This document shows positions 44,692 to 55,975 of a stretch of 64,000 nucleotides of DNA, one piece after another. The DNA comes from Paratinospora sagittata (Eukaryota; Streptophyta; Magnoliopsida; Ranunculales; Menispermaceae): contig CM069610.1 in NCBI GenBank assembly GCA_035771175.1, forward strand, positions 20,612,501-20,676,500. The letters are read 5' to 3'. The notes beneath the pieces were generated by a model. The model made no database searches. It saw nothing but the letters and a program-made list of their open reading frames with translations, and had not been told where the DNA came from. Position numbers and translations under genes: made by a program. Position 1 is the first letter of the stretch, and every line of letters starts with the position of its first letter.

Positions 44692-45750
44692 TTGCTTACT
44701 GGTCACCCTAAAGATCAAATCATAGGTGATCCAAACCTAGGTGTGGCAACTAGAGCTCCACTTAGAGATCAAGGGCATGTAACCTTTGTATCCCTGATTG
44801 AGCCTGCTAAGATAGAAGAAGCTTTAGCTAATGAAAACTGGATTCTTGCCATGCAAGAAGAGTTGGGACACTTCACTAGAAACAAAGTATGGGATCTTGT
44901 ACCTAAACCAGAACATCAAAGTGTTATTGGAACCAAATGGGTGTTTAGGAACAAGAATGATAAGAAAGGAATCATAGTTAGAAACAAAGCAAGATTGGTA
45001 GCACGTGGCTACAATCAAGAAGAAGGAATTGACTATGAAGAAGCTTTTGCTCCAGTAGCAAGATTAGAAGCAATTAGACTATTACTTGCTTATGCTTGCT
45101 ATAATGGATTCATGCTATATCAAATGGATGTTAAAAGTGCTTTCTTGAATGGATTTATAAATGAAGTGGATTGTTACAAACTTGATCATGTTTATAGACT
45201 TAAAAAAGTTTTATATGGTTTGAAGCGGGCTCCTAGAGTGTGGTATGATAAGCTTAACACATTTCTTTTGGATCATAACTTCAAGAAATGAACCCTAGAT
45301 CGAACTTTAGTCATCAAATGCAAATATAATGATATACTTCTAGTGCAAATCTATATATGTTGACGACATTATCTTTGGTGCATCAAACAAGATCTTGTGT
45401 GATGAGTTCTCCTCTATCATGACAAGTGAGTTTGAAATGAGCATGATGGGAAAATTAAACTACTTCCTTGGTTTACTAATTAAGTAGATGAAAAATGGAA
45501 CATTCTTAAACCAATCAAAGTATGCAAGGGACATGATTAAAAAATTCAAATTCGAGATTTTGAAAACAATTGATACTCCTTGCAATTCATCCATCAAAAT
45601 GGATAAGGATGAAAAAGGCAAACCAGTCGACCCTAAGCTATATCGAGGAATGATAGGTAGTTTGCTATATCTAACGGCAAACAAAAAACATATTATGTTT
45701 GGCGTTTGTCTATGTGCTAGATTCCAATTTGATCCTAAAAGTCTCATCTA
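44692..45750 (+). pseudogene. C2 reverse transcriptase
   Basis: Copia RT with [40 protein letters not shown], and the first catalytic Asp in [13 protein letters not shown]. About ten residues are missing after GFINEV, where families have the VYVxQPPGF segment. [20 protein letters not shown] follows, then a stop at 45289 and a frameshift. The YVDD catalytic box is intact at 45356-45367 but in another frame; FEMSMMGKLNYFLG, then a stop at 45485, then SKYARDMIKKF and YRGMIGSLLYLTANKK to 45750. Confidence 0.87.
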
Positions 45751-46314
45751 AAGTGTGTTAAACAAATATTTCGATACATAAGTGGCACACTAGATATGGG
45801 TATCTGGTACGCTAAAGGAACTTCTTTCGATCTCAAGAGTTTTGTTGATTTCAACTATACCGGACGTTTAACAGATTGAAAAAGTACCTCGGGATTTTGT
45901 CGCTTCATGGGCAATTCACTCATTTCTTGGTTTGGCAAGAAACAAAATTCAGTGGCATTATCTACAATAGAGGCCAAATATGTTGCAGCCGGAAGTTGTT
46001 GTGCACAAGTGCTATATCTTAAACAACAACTTTTAGATTATCAAATCAATAATACATGTGCGGATATTTATTGTGATAATTCAAGTGTTATAAATTTTTC
46101 CAAAAATCCTATAATGCACTCTTGAACGAAACACATTGAAATTAGACATCACTTTCTTCAAGATAATGTGCAACGTGGAGATGTGAAATTGATCCATATT
46201 GGAACTAAAGATCAGTTAGCTGATATCTTTACTAAGCCTCTGGCTAAAGATCAATTTTCACATATAAGGCGAGAATTGGTCATGTTTGACTTTCCAAACT
46301 TGCCAAGTGCTTAA
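45751..46314 (+). pseudogene. C2 RNase H
   Basis: After a frame break near 45750, the copia RNase H domain runs from GTLDMGIWYAKG through SWFGKKQNSVALSTIEAKYV and DIYCDNSSVINFSKNPIMHS, a stop at 46123, then HHFLQDNVQRGD and DIFTKPLAKDQF, ending at TAA 46312-46314. The catalytic Glu (STIEAKY) and Asp (YCDNSS) are visible. Confidence 0.85.
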
Positions 46315-46431
46315 TTGATTATCTATCTCTCCACCATCTCCGGGCCGTGATTTAGTTATCCACTCCGCCTCCACCTCTGCTACCTCATCTGTTGCTACCA
46401 CTGTCATACCTGATGCAGATGCTGGTACCAC
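46315..46431 (+). mobile_element. C2 post-pol region, first part
   Basis: 117 bases, Ser/Thr/Pro-rich in translation, up to the Ath4 insertion. SIRE-lineage elements often have an additional ORF here, sometimes called envelope-like; too little remains to say more. Confidence 0.5.
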
Positions 46432-47984
46432 TGATAAGTTGAGTTTTAGTAGTTAGTTTGCATGTTAATTTGATAGAATTTTAGGTTTATTTGGTTAGTT
46501 TTTAAGTGTTTTTGCATGATTACTATACCTAGTTGTTTTAGGTTCATTTAGATTTTATTTTAGGTTTTTATAATGAATAAATGACATTTGATACATGTTA
46601 ATATCGTAGAAGTCATATCTTTGAGTGCATTTCATTATAGTTTAATTGTTTGATTAATTGCATAGAATTTATACTTGTTTATACTTTGTTTTGTAGGTAA
46701 ATAAGGAGTCCAAAGTGGTGGAAATAATGCTCAAATGGTGCTCAAAAGAGGTCAAGAACATGTGCAAAAAGTAGAGAAAGAATGGTCCAAGAATGAGGAA
46801 AAACTGGTTAAGTCCACAAGCCAAAACAAGGCCACCACCTCCCAAAACCCGAAACTGGGCACCACGACGCCCAAATATGTGTGTGAGTGTTGTAAAAACA
46901 ACAACTTAGCGCCGCGGAGCCAGGGAATGGGTGCCGCGGGCCTGGTTTGTGCGAGTTGCGGGAATTTTATTTTTTGTGTGAATTTTTGTACCCTTTTTTG
47001 TTTTTTCCCATGGATGTGTATTACTTCGTTTTAGGGTTTTATTAGAGGAGGATCTCTAATTCTATTGCACATTAGATAGATTAGAATTAGGTTAGATTAG
47101 ACGGGAGGAGAAAAAGAGGTAAGAGAATAAGCTACAAGGAGGAGTTGCAGGTTTTTGGGCTTGAAGAAGAAAAGGATTTTTCACTTTGAGAAAGGGGATT
47201 CTTCACTTCTACTTGCAATCAAAGTTTGTTTCGATGATTTCTTCTTTGAAATTCTATTTTGTATCTATGGATTTGAATATGAACTAAACTTTTGATCTAG
47301 GGTTTTGATTGAACTATGTTGGATCTTATGAATTGAGTATTTTTTGTGTTTTTGAGTTATTTCCTGGATTTATTTGCAATTATCTATGCTTAATGCCTTC
47401 AATTTGCTTATCACTCTTTGATTGATCTTAGATTCAATATCTTACACTTGGGAGAGGTGATAATGAATCGGATCGAAGAAATTACAACCTAGAGTAGTAA
47501 TATTGAGTTGGGAGACCTATGAATCTCTTTGAAATCCATTAAAATGAATCATACAACTTAAAGCATTCTTGATCTATTAACTTACACTCGGGAGAGGGAG
47601 TTGTTAGCTTAAGGGTAGATATTCAAAGTACAACTTGGGAGAGGGATTTGGATAATTAAGGATTCATGATTTATAATTCCAGGATTTAATTCAACAACAC
47701 AATGTTTTGAAATCTTAAGAAACAACATAGCTAGATCAAAACTCTAGAGTTATAAATTCATTGTTTTTCTCTCCAAATTGTATTTGATTTTTCTTGATTT
47801 GTTTAGTTTACATTTCAGAAATTAAACCATCCGATTTTGATCACCAAGATAAAATCAAAGTCTTAGTAGTTTTGGGCATTTTTAATTGTAGAATTAACTA
47901 TCTCCGTGGACGATACCCCAACTCACCTTGGGATTATATTATCACGTGACAATTGTGCACTTGTGAAACAAATATTCACGACCA
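46432..47984 (+). mobile_element. Ath4 5' LTR
   Basis: 1553 bases from TGATAAGTTGAGTTTTAG to ...ATTCACGACCA. U3 GC motifs at 46857-46872, 46918-46932 and 46930-46942. Repeated ACACTTGGGAGAGG-type motifs follow at 47440-47650, as in L1 and M1. ORFs at 46735 and 47906 are not supported. Confidence 0.9.
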
Positions 47985-47990
47985 AGTTTT

Positions 47991-48009
47991 TGGTGCCATT
48001 GTCGGGGAT
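47991..48009 (+). promoter_or_regulatory. Ath4 primer binding site (tRNA-Asp)
   Basis: TGGTGCCATTGTCGGGGAT, 16 of 19 matches, six bases after the LTR. Confidence 0.9.
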
Positions 48010-48136
48010 AGTGCCAATTTTGTTGTTATTAATACCATTGCAAATTGATTTTGATCTTAATTTAGGTATTTTTGTTTGTTTGTTACTTTTTTGAATTTGT
48101 TTTTCTCTTTTTTTTCTTGATAGATTTTACTGGTTC

Positions 48137-49700
48137 ATGCAAAGAGTGAGAAGTGCTGAAATTGTACCTCTTGATCCGGAGATTGAGAGAACTTTTGGGA
48201 GATTGAGATGAGATAGAAGAGCACAAGTAGAAGAGATGGCTAAAGAGAACAATCAATTGCCTTTAAGGGACTACTTCTAGCCGGTGGTGAACAACAATTA
48301 CTCTTAGATTGCAAGGCTACCTATCAATGGCAACAGCTTTGAGTTGAAGCCTGCCTTGATTACTATGGCTCAACAACACTAGTTTGGAGGGGTACCTCAA
48401 GAAGATCCAACGGTGCACATCAACACATTTTTGGAGATGTGTGACACAGTAAAGAGGTTTCAGAAGAGCAAATAAGATTGAGGTTTTTCCCATTTTCATT
48501 GAGAGACAAGGCAAGATCATGGCTCCAATCCTTGATACCTGGAAGCATCACCACTTGGGAAGATATGATCCAAAAGTTCCTTCAGAAATTCTTCACACCT
48601 GCAAGGATATCATAGTTAAGACCAGAGATCAGTCAATTCAGACAATTGAAGTCTGAGTCTTTGTATGAAGCTTGGGAGAAGTTCAAAGACCTACTGAGAA
48701 GATATCCTCAACAGGGGTACCAAGAATGGCTACACATCCAGATGTTTTACAATGCCATGACCTTATCTACAAGGTCATTAGTTGATGCTGCAGCAGGAGG
48801 TACATTACTGGGCAAAACTGCAAATGAGACTCTGATGTTGATTGAAGAGATGGCCTCAAACACATATGAGCATTCAAGTGAAAGGGCCCCAATGAAGAAA
48901 GTGGTTGGTCTGTATGAGGTTGATCAAATGACCTCTCTATCTGCACAAATGGCTAGTATGTTGCATCACATGACAACTTTGTCTGATAAGGTCTCCACTC
49001 TACAAGGAAGTCCTTCATCCTCCATAGCATCCATTGCAGCAGCAAGTTCAGTTCCTCAAGGTTTTGATGGTCAAAAAGAACAAGTACAGTTTGTGAACAA
49101 CAGATTGTACAACTACAAAGGGAACCAAGACAACTATAGATGAAATCAAAGTGGAGCACAAGTGCCAAATCAATATCATCTAGGGATTAGGAATCATGAA
49201 AATTTTTCATACTCCAACAATAGAAATGTGTTTCAACCACCGTGGTTTAATTCTCAAGTACCAGAGAATAAAACTCCAGTTGAAGACATTTTGGCTAAGT
49301 TCATTGGAGAGACATCCAACAAGTTTGAGAAGAATGAGTCTCGGGTTAACAACATTGAGACTAATATGGGCAATATTTCTACTTCAATCAAGAACTTGGA
49401 AGTACAAATTGGGCAGATTGTGTCTTCAATCAATGGTCAACAAAAAAGCTCCTTCCCAAGCAACACAGAAGTGAACCAAAAGGAGCAGTGCAAGGCTATC
49501 AAATTGAGAAGTAGTAAAGAAGTTGAGAGTGGTTCTTCACCATTTATTCCTTCTTCATCACCCATTCCTTCATCATCCACACAAGTTCATGAAAATGCTC
49601 CACAAGAAGTTGAAGAGGAAAGTCTGAACAAGGGCAAAAGAGTTGTAAGTGAGGAAGAGAAAGAGGCTAACAAGAGAGACTATATGAGACTATATCTGGG
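48137..49700 (+). pseudogene. Ath4 gag
   Basis: ATG at 48137 (MQRVRSAEIVPLDPEIERTF). Stops at about 48209, 48278, 48305 and 48380 and a frameshift near 48455 break the N-terminal half (LPLRDYF, SFELKPALIT). From 48470: RFFPFSLRDKARSWLQSLIP, TTWEDMIQKFLQKFF, a TAG at 48614, then an open stretch 48646-49140 with SLYEAWEKFKDLLRRYPQQG, LVDAAAGGTLL and NTYEHSSERAPMKKVVG. TGA at 49141, then the same frame continues from 49162 with NYSNNRN-type and Ser-rich linker (VESGSSPFIPSSSPIPSSS). Confidence 0.87.
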
Positions 49701-50640
49701 CCGCATTACTTTTTCAGATAACCCGCCTATTCTTAGGAATCCTATTTCATATCCTCAAAGATTTGCAATGAAAAAACTCGATGATCAGTTTGCAAATTTT
49801 TTGGATATTTTTAAGAAAATTCACATCAACATACCTTTTGCAGATGTTTTGGAGCAGATGCCCAATTATGCCAAGTTTATGAAAGATGCGATGTCCAAGA
49901 AAAGGAGGCTTAAGGAATTCGAGATAGTCAAGTTGACAGAAAAATACAGTGCCATTTTGCAGAAGAAATTACCACAGAAACTCAAAGATCCAGGGAATTT
50001 TACTATTCCTTGTGTTATTGGTACCTCTTCCTTTGATAAAATTTTATGTGATTTAGGCACTAGTATTAACTTAATGCCCTTGTTTGTTTTCAGGAAGTTC
50101 GGTTTAGGTGAAGTGAAGCCAACCAAAATATCATTGCAATTGGCGGATCAATCTATCACCTATCCAAAAGGCTTTATCGAAGATGTATTGGTGAAAGTGG
50201 ACAAGTTTATCTTCCCCGTTGACTTTGTAGTACTTGGTATGGAAGAAGATGACAAGATTTCACTTATTCTTGGAAGACCTTTCTTTTGTTACCGGTCGAG
50301 CCTTAATTGATGTGCACAAGGGAGAGCTCACTTTGAAAGTTAACGATGAAGAGGTTGTCTTCAATATCTATAGATCCTTGAGATTTCTAAGAGAGAAGGA
50401 TTCTTGTCACAGAGTTGACATTGTGGGGAGATGCATTCATGAAGTTATGATGGAGATGAGTCTGGTGGATCCGTTAGAAAGACGTCTTGTTCATTCTATT
50501 TCAGAAAATGTGGTGGAAAACAAAGATGACAAGCATTGTCTATTAGCTCTGAAAGCAGCTATGGAAGAATCTTCCCAAGAAAAGACTGAGAACATTGAAA
50601 AGGCGACTCCTTTCCAAGAGTTGAGTGTTCCAGCCTTTTG
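49701..50640 (+). pseudogene. Ath4 protease region
   Basis: In frame with gag: RITFSDNPP, FADVLEQMPNYAKFMKDAM, KLPQKLKDPGNFTIPC, then the active-site motif LCDLGTSINLMPL and LILGRPF near 50265-50280. After a one-base shift at about 50285, GRALIDVHKGELTLKVNDEEVVFNIY leads to a TGA at 50641. The protease would cut gag-pol. Confidence 0.86.
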
Positions 50641-51480
50641 TTGAAGCCATTACCAAATCATTATATGCATTTTTGGGGGTCGAGTCTACTTTTTCAGTTT
50701 CCATTTCATCATCTTTATAAAAAAATGCAAGAAGATAAGGTATTAAGAATCTTGAGAGAGCACAAGGGTGCCATTGGGTGGACTGTTTCAGATATCAAGG
50801 ATATTAGCCCTACCATATGCATGCACAAGATTGTGATGGAAGAGTCTTACAAGCCAACAGTGGAGCATTAGAGAAGACTGAACCCAAGAATGAAAAAAGT
50901 TGTCAAAGTAGAAATCCTCAAATGGCTCAACGCAGGGATCATTTATGCCATCTCTGACAGTTCATAGGTGAGCCCAGTTCAGGTTGTGCCCAAGAAGGGT
51001 GGCATCATAGTGGTGATGAGTTGATCTCTACAATGATAGTAACTGGATGGAGAGTCTGTATTGACTACAAAAGGCTGAACAAGGTCACAAGGAAGGGTCA
51101 TTTTCCCCTTTCTTTCATTGACCAAATGTTAGATAGGCTTGCGGGGTTTCAGTATTACTATTTTCTTGATGAATACTCGAGCTACAATTAGATTGCAATA
51201 GCTCTAGAAGACCAAGAAAATACTACCTTCACTTGTCCTTATGGTACATCTTCCTTCAGAAGAATGCCATTTGGTTTCTGCAGTGCTCCAGCAACATTTT
51301 AGAGGTGTATGATGGTTATCTTTGTTGACATGGTGGAGAACATTATGGAGGTATTCATTGATGACTTCTCTATCTTTGGTTTTTCATTTGATCACTCTTT
51401 GAAAATTTTGGCTTTGGTGTTGCAAAGACGTGAAGACAAGAATTTGGTTCTTAATTGAGAGAAATGTCATTTCATGGTCC
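50641..51480 (+). pseudogene. Ath4 reverse transcriptase
   Basis: Linker to RT: REHKGAIGWTVSDIKDISP (50755-50810), then AGIIYAISDSS and VSPVQVVPKKGG, GWRVCIDYKRLNKVTRKGHF, LDRLAGFQYYYFLDEYS, TTFTCPYGTSSFRRMPFGFC, and the intact catalytic box FIDD at 51354-51365. Stops at about 50869, 50967, 51189, 51300 and 51457 fall mostly where relatives have Trp or Gln codons. An extra about 20 bases near 51010-51035 shift the frame. Confidence 0.87.
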
Positions 51481-52262
51481 AAGAGGGAATTGTACTTGGC
51501 CATAGAATGTCTTCAAAAGGATTAGAGGTTGATAGGGCCAAGATTGTGGCCATTGAGAAACTCACTTACCCAACAAATGTCAAAGGAATTCGAAGCTTCT
51601 TGGGACATGCGGGCTTCTATAGAAGATTTATCAAGGACTTTTCCAAGATAACCAAGCCTCTTTTCCATCAACTTGAGAAGAATGCACCTTTTGTGTTCAA
51701 TGAAGACTGTGTGAAAGCTTTTGAGCATCTCAAGCAAGCTCTTATTTCTACTCCTATCATGGTGGTGCCTAATTGGGTAGAGCCACTGGAGATCATGTGT
51801 GATGCAAATGATTATGCTATTGGAGAGGTTCTTTGCCAAAGAAGAGAGAAGTTGTTCCGGGCAATCTACTATGCAAGTCGTATCCTTGATGATGCCCAAG
51901 AAAACTACACAACAACGGATAAGGAATTGCTTGCAGTGGTATTTGCTAGTGACAAATTTTGATCCTACATCATTGGGTTGAATGTGATTGTCTACACCGA
52001 CCATGCAGCTATCCGATACTTGTTTGCCAAGAAAGATGTCAAACCTAGACTAATTAGATGGATCTTGTTACTCCACGAGTTTGATATTGAGATCAAGGAC
52101 AAGAAAGGGAGTAAAAATGTTGTGGCAGATCACTTATCGAGAATGCAAAATGAAGAACAAGAAGATGCTTGCCCCGTTAAAGAACTCTTTCCAGATGAAC
52201 AACTCTATGGGGTGAAAGCTAATCTCCCATGGTTCGCGGACTACGTCAACTACTTGTCTAGG
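51481..52262 (+). pseudogene. Ath4 RNase H
   Basis: Open frame 51474-51959 with VLGHRMSSKGLEVDRAK, RSFLGHAGFYRRFIKDFSKI, MCDANDYAIGEVLCQRR, YYASRILDDAQENYTTTDKE. TGA at 51960, then continuing in frame: [39 protein letters not shown] and VVADHLSRM. The first acidic residue (CDAN) and others expected of RNase H are kept. Confidence 0.87.
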
Positions 52263-53520
52263 TGAGTGTTGCCTCTAGATTTGTCTCATGCAAAGAAGAA
52301 AAAGTTCTTACGTGATGTGAAATTCTATATGTGGGATGATTCATTGTTATTCAAGCGGTGCAATGACAAAGTCATAAGGAGATGCGTTTCGAAAGAAGAA
52401 ATTCAAGCCATACTTCATGATTGCCATTCCTCTCTATATGGTGGTCATTTTGGTGCTACAAGAACGACTTTCAAAGTGCTACAAAGTGGTTTCTACTAGC
52501 CTACTCTCTTTTGTGATTGCTATACATATGTGAAGACTTGTGACTGGTGCCAAAGGCTTGGCAACATCTCGAGGTGACATGAGCTTCCCATGACTCCTAT
52601 TATGGAGGTCGAGTTGTTTGATGTGTGGGGCATCGATTTCATGGGACCATTCCCATCTTCATTTGGCAAGACCTACATTTTGTTGGCAGTGGATTAAGTG
52701 TGAAAGTGGGTAGTAACCATTGCTACTACAACTAATGATGCTAGGGTGGTGCTCAAGTTCCTTCAGAAGAACATTTTCACTAGATTTGGCACCCCTAGAG
52801 CAATCATTAGTGATGAAGGGTCACTTTTGCAACAAGTTGTTTAACAATCTTCTTGCCAAGTATGGAGTCAAACACACACTTGCTCTTCCTTACCATCCTA
52901 AATTGAATGCCCAAGCCGAGATTTCCAACAGAGAAGTAAAGCAAATTCTTGAGAAGACAGTCAATAACAATAGGAAGGATTGAGCTTCAAAGTTGGATAA
53001 TGCATTGTGGGCATATCGTACATCCTACAAAACTCCTATTGCAATGTCCCCCTATCGGTTGGTGTTTGGCAAGCCATGTCATGTTCTCATTGAGCTTGAG
53101 CATCGAGCATTTTAGGCGGTGAAGAAGTTGAATTTAGACTTGAAGGTTTCGGGTGTACAAAGACTGCTTTAATTGAATGAAATGGAGGTGTTCCGCAATG
53201 AAGCTTATGAGAATGCCAAGATCTACGAAGAGAAAACCAAGCAATGGCATGACAAGCAAATTTTAAGGTGAGAACTCCTAGTGGGCCAACAAGTCCTTCT
53301 CTACAACTCCCGGTTGAGATTGTTTCCCGGGAAGCTCAAACAAGATGGTCAGGTCCTTTTTAAATTGCCAAAGTATTTCCTTATAAAGTAGTAGAACTCC
53401 AATGCACTAATGGACGTATTTTTCGTGTTAATGGCCAACGTTTAAAGTATTACTATGGTGTTGATGATCAGAGTAGGGAGACACTCTTCCTTCAAGAACC
53501 GGTTTGTAAGAAAAGAGAAA
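52263..53520 (+). pseudogene. Ath4 integrase
   Basis: Zinc-binding part (HDCHSSLYGGHFGATRT, then CDWCQRLG near 52530-52556), catalytic core with the first Asp in [18 protein letters not shown] (52626-52680), the second in FGTPRAIISDEGS (52785-52820), a one-base shift just after it, and the third acidic residue in NAQAEISNREVKQILEKTV (52905-52965). Further: [21 protein letters not shown] and a C-terminal region with FRVNGQRLKYYYGVDDQS (53420-53475). Stops near 52498, 52574, 52695, 52701, 52981, 53113, 53170 and 53269. Confidence 0.86.
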
Positions 53521-54837
53521 GTCTAGCTATAGTCTATAAAAAAGTGCTTGTTGGGAAGCAACCCAACCAGTTTTTAGATTTTATGTTCTGTTTTATTTTT
53601 AGTCATTGTAGTGTAGAAGTTGAATTTTCCTTTTTACTAATGACATCTCTTTTTGTCATTCCCCAGGTATTCATTCAAGTTTGGGGGTCCTCATCAATGC
53701 CAAGAAATATAGAATCATTGTGGAAGCCTCTACCCATTGGGGACTTTCGTTATCCTTTCACTCTTTTTCTTGCTTTATGGATGTTCTGCATTGAGGACAA
53801 TGCCAACTTTAAGTTTGGGGGAGAGTTTACAATTTTTTTCTTAGTTAAAAAGTTGGCTGCATTTTATTGCAATTTTAGTGAAAATTTTTGTTTCTAATGA
53901 GTATAGATCTAGGAATAAATCCATATTCCTTTATGAGCTTTGATTTAACTTGATCTTGTATGAATGATTGATGATAGGATTAACACTCATTTCTGAACAT
54001 CACCTTTGAAAAATTAGAAAGTACTCTTAAGTCTGTGTGCTTGGTTATCTTTGACATGTTCATTGGACATTCTTGTTGACTTTTGAGTTATGAAATCACG
54101 ATCATGAGTTCCACTTGGTTTTTAAATTGAGATTTTGCAAGTCAAGCATCATGAAATCTCACTTTTTAAACTGAACTCTAGAACTTGTTTGATCATTTCT
54201 TGAGGAGAAATCCTAGGAATCACACCATGATAGATATGATTTAGGCCATTTTTGGATAGATTGAGCCTTAAAGCCTACCTAGCATTGAATTACCCCTAGT
54301 CACCCTATTTTGAGCCTTATGTATTGTTCTTTGTCACCTAAAATGATTAGCCAAGGCCGTTATTTGAATTATCCCTGTTTTTCACCCTTGCACCCTTAAC
54401 ACTTTGAAATTGTTCATTGTAAAGAGGGTTGGGTTGTTTTTCATGGGAGTATATGTGAAAATGGGCTATGAAATGAAAATGTGATGTGAAGGTGATAAAA
54501 ATTAAGGTTTCACTTGAAAAAGAGAAAAAAGAAAGATGAAAAATTAAAAGAATGAAAAAGAAAAAGAGAAATTATGTTTCTTCCTCAGTATATGAAATAA
54601 ATAAGTTTGGGAGTGTATTTGGGGTAATGTGAATGTAAAATGTTAAAAAATCCTGTTTTGGATAGCATGTTGGGTTTGGTTCATTTTGTAAGGCATGGGA
54701 TGTGTAAAAATGTTATGTACTAAAGAGGTTTTGGGTGTATTGAGCTTCATTTTATCCATTTTATCAAACCCTTAACCTTAGCGTTACATTACCAGCTTAA
54801 TGAAGACCTATTGATCTCAATCTGTGTGAAACCTACA
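53521..54837 (+). mobile_element. Ath4 post-pol region
   Basis: Starts at GTGCTTGTTGGGAAGCAACC (53541), has AAGTTTGGGGG motifs at 53677, 53811 and a weaker one at 54603, an A/G-rich tract at 54500-54570, and is cut at about 54837 before its polypurine tract. The 117-codon ORF at 53544-53897 is not similar in the matching part of Ath1, so I do not call it a gene. Confidence 0.75.
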
Positions 54838-55761
54838 TTATAGGAGGATATCTCATTCTATTGCACATTAGATATATTAGAATTAGGTTAGATTAGACGG
54901 GAGGAGAAAAAGAGGCAAGAAAAGAAGCTACAAGGAGAAGGAGTTGCAGGTTTTTGAGCTTGAAAAGAAGATGATTTCTCACTTTGAGAACGGGGTTTCG
55001 TCACTTCTACTTGCAATCAAAGTTTGTTTTCGATGATTTCTTCTTTGAAATTCTATTTTGTATCTATGGATTTGAGTATGAACTAAGCTTTTGATTTAGG
55101 GTTTTGATTGAATGTTGGATCTTATGAATTGAGTATTGGTTATGTGTTTATGAGTTATTTATCTATGCTTAATGCCTTCAATTTGCTGATCACTCTTCGA
55201 TTGATCTTAAATTCAATATTTTACACTCGAAAGAGTTGATATTAAATCAAATCTAAGAAATTGCAACCTAGAGTAGTAATATTGAGTCGAGAGACCTATG
55301 AATCTCTTTGAAATCTATTAAAATAAATCATAGAACTTAAAACATTCTTGATCTATTAACTTGCACTCGGGAGAGGGAGTTGTTAGCTTAAGGGTAGATA
55401 TTCAAAGTACAACTCGAGAGAGGGATTTGGATAATTAAGGATTCATGATTTATAATCCCAGGATTTAATTCAACAACACTGTTTTGAAATCATCAGAAAC
55501 AACATAGCTAGATCAAAACTCTAGAGCTATAAATTCATTGTTTTTCTCTCCAAATTGTATTTGATTTTTCTTGACTTGTTTAGTTTACATTCCAGAAATT
55601 AAACCATCCCATTTTGAACACCAAGATAAAATCAAAGTCTTAGTAGTTTTGGGCATTTTTAATTGTAGAATTGACTATGTCAGTGGACGATACCCCAACT
55701 CAACTTGGGATTATATTATCACTTGACAATCGTGCACTTGCAAAAACTATATTCACGACCA
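54838..55761 (+). mobile_element. Ath4 3' LTR, 5' truncated
   Basis: 924 bases aligning to about 47045-47984 of the 5' LTR, from ATAGGAGGATATCTCATTCT to ...ATTCACGACCA. The first about 610 bases of the LTR (all of the distal U3) are missing together with the polypurine tract. Confidence 0.87.
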
Positions 55762-55975
55762 ACCAACCCCGTGGAGGACGATGCCCCGACCTCACCAGAT
55801 ATAGTCGCTGGGCTAGGATCTCTTGATCCTCGATTGTCACCTCCTTCATAGGCACACCCTCTTTTTGATGTTTCAAAAGGGAGAGATAGATTAGTATATG
55901 ATTGGTCTGATTGAGCCTAGATCATTCTTTGCACATACTTAGGGGGAGAGTTTATATACTCAGAGGGAGCATTTG
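55762..55975 (+). mobile_element. C2 post-pol region, last part with polypurine tracts
   Basis: After Ath4, C2 continues for 214 bases. Purine runs AGGGGGAGAG (55941) and CAGAGGGAGC (55961) are the likely plus-strand primers. The 3' LTR should begin at TG after CATTTG (55975) but T3 LTR stands there instead. Confidence 0.7.

Larger units (their letters stand above)
46432..55761 (+). mobile_element. Ath4: Athila-type element with complete domain set, decayed
   Basis: 9.3 kb element with 5' LTR, primer site, gag, protease, RT, RNase H, integrase, post-pol region and a truncated 3' LTR. Flanks ACCAC (46427-46431) and ACCAA (55762-55766) fit a decayed target duplication. All enzymes needed for retrotransposition are represented but each carries stops. 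By its gag it belongs with M1. Confidence 0.9.
37829..55975 (+). mobile_element. C2: SIRE-type copia element, without 3' LTR
   Basis: 5' LTR (37829-about 41690, with L2 inside), gag and pol (41722-46314), and a post-pol region split by Ath4 (46315-46431 and 55762-55975). The element stops at 55975, just where its 3' LTR should start; T3 LTR follows. Integrase precedes RT, the copia order. Net of nested insertions C2 is about 7.4 kb. Confidence 0.87.

Noticed and set aside
46315..46431. Envelope gene in C2
   Set aside because: Only 117 bases remain before Ath4, no signal peptide or membrane segment; SIRE-type position alone is not enough.
53544..53897. 117-codon ORF after Ath4 integrase
   Set aside because: Not preserved in the equivalent region of Ath1 or Ath2 and begins inside the conserved non-coding post-pol block.
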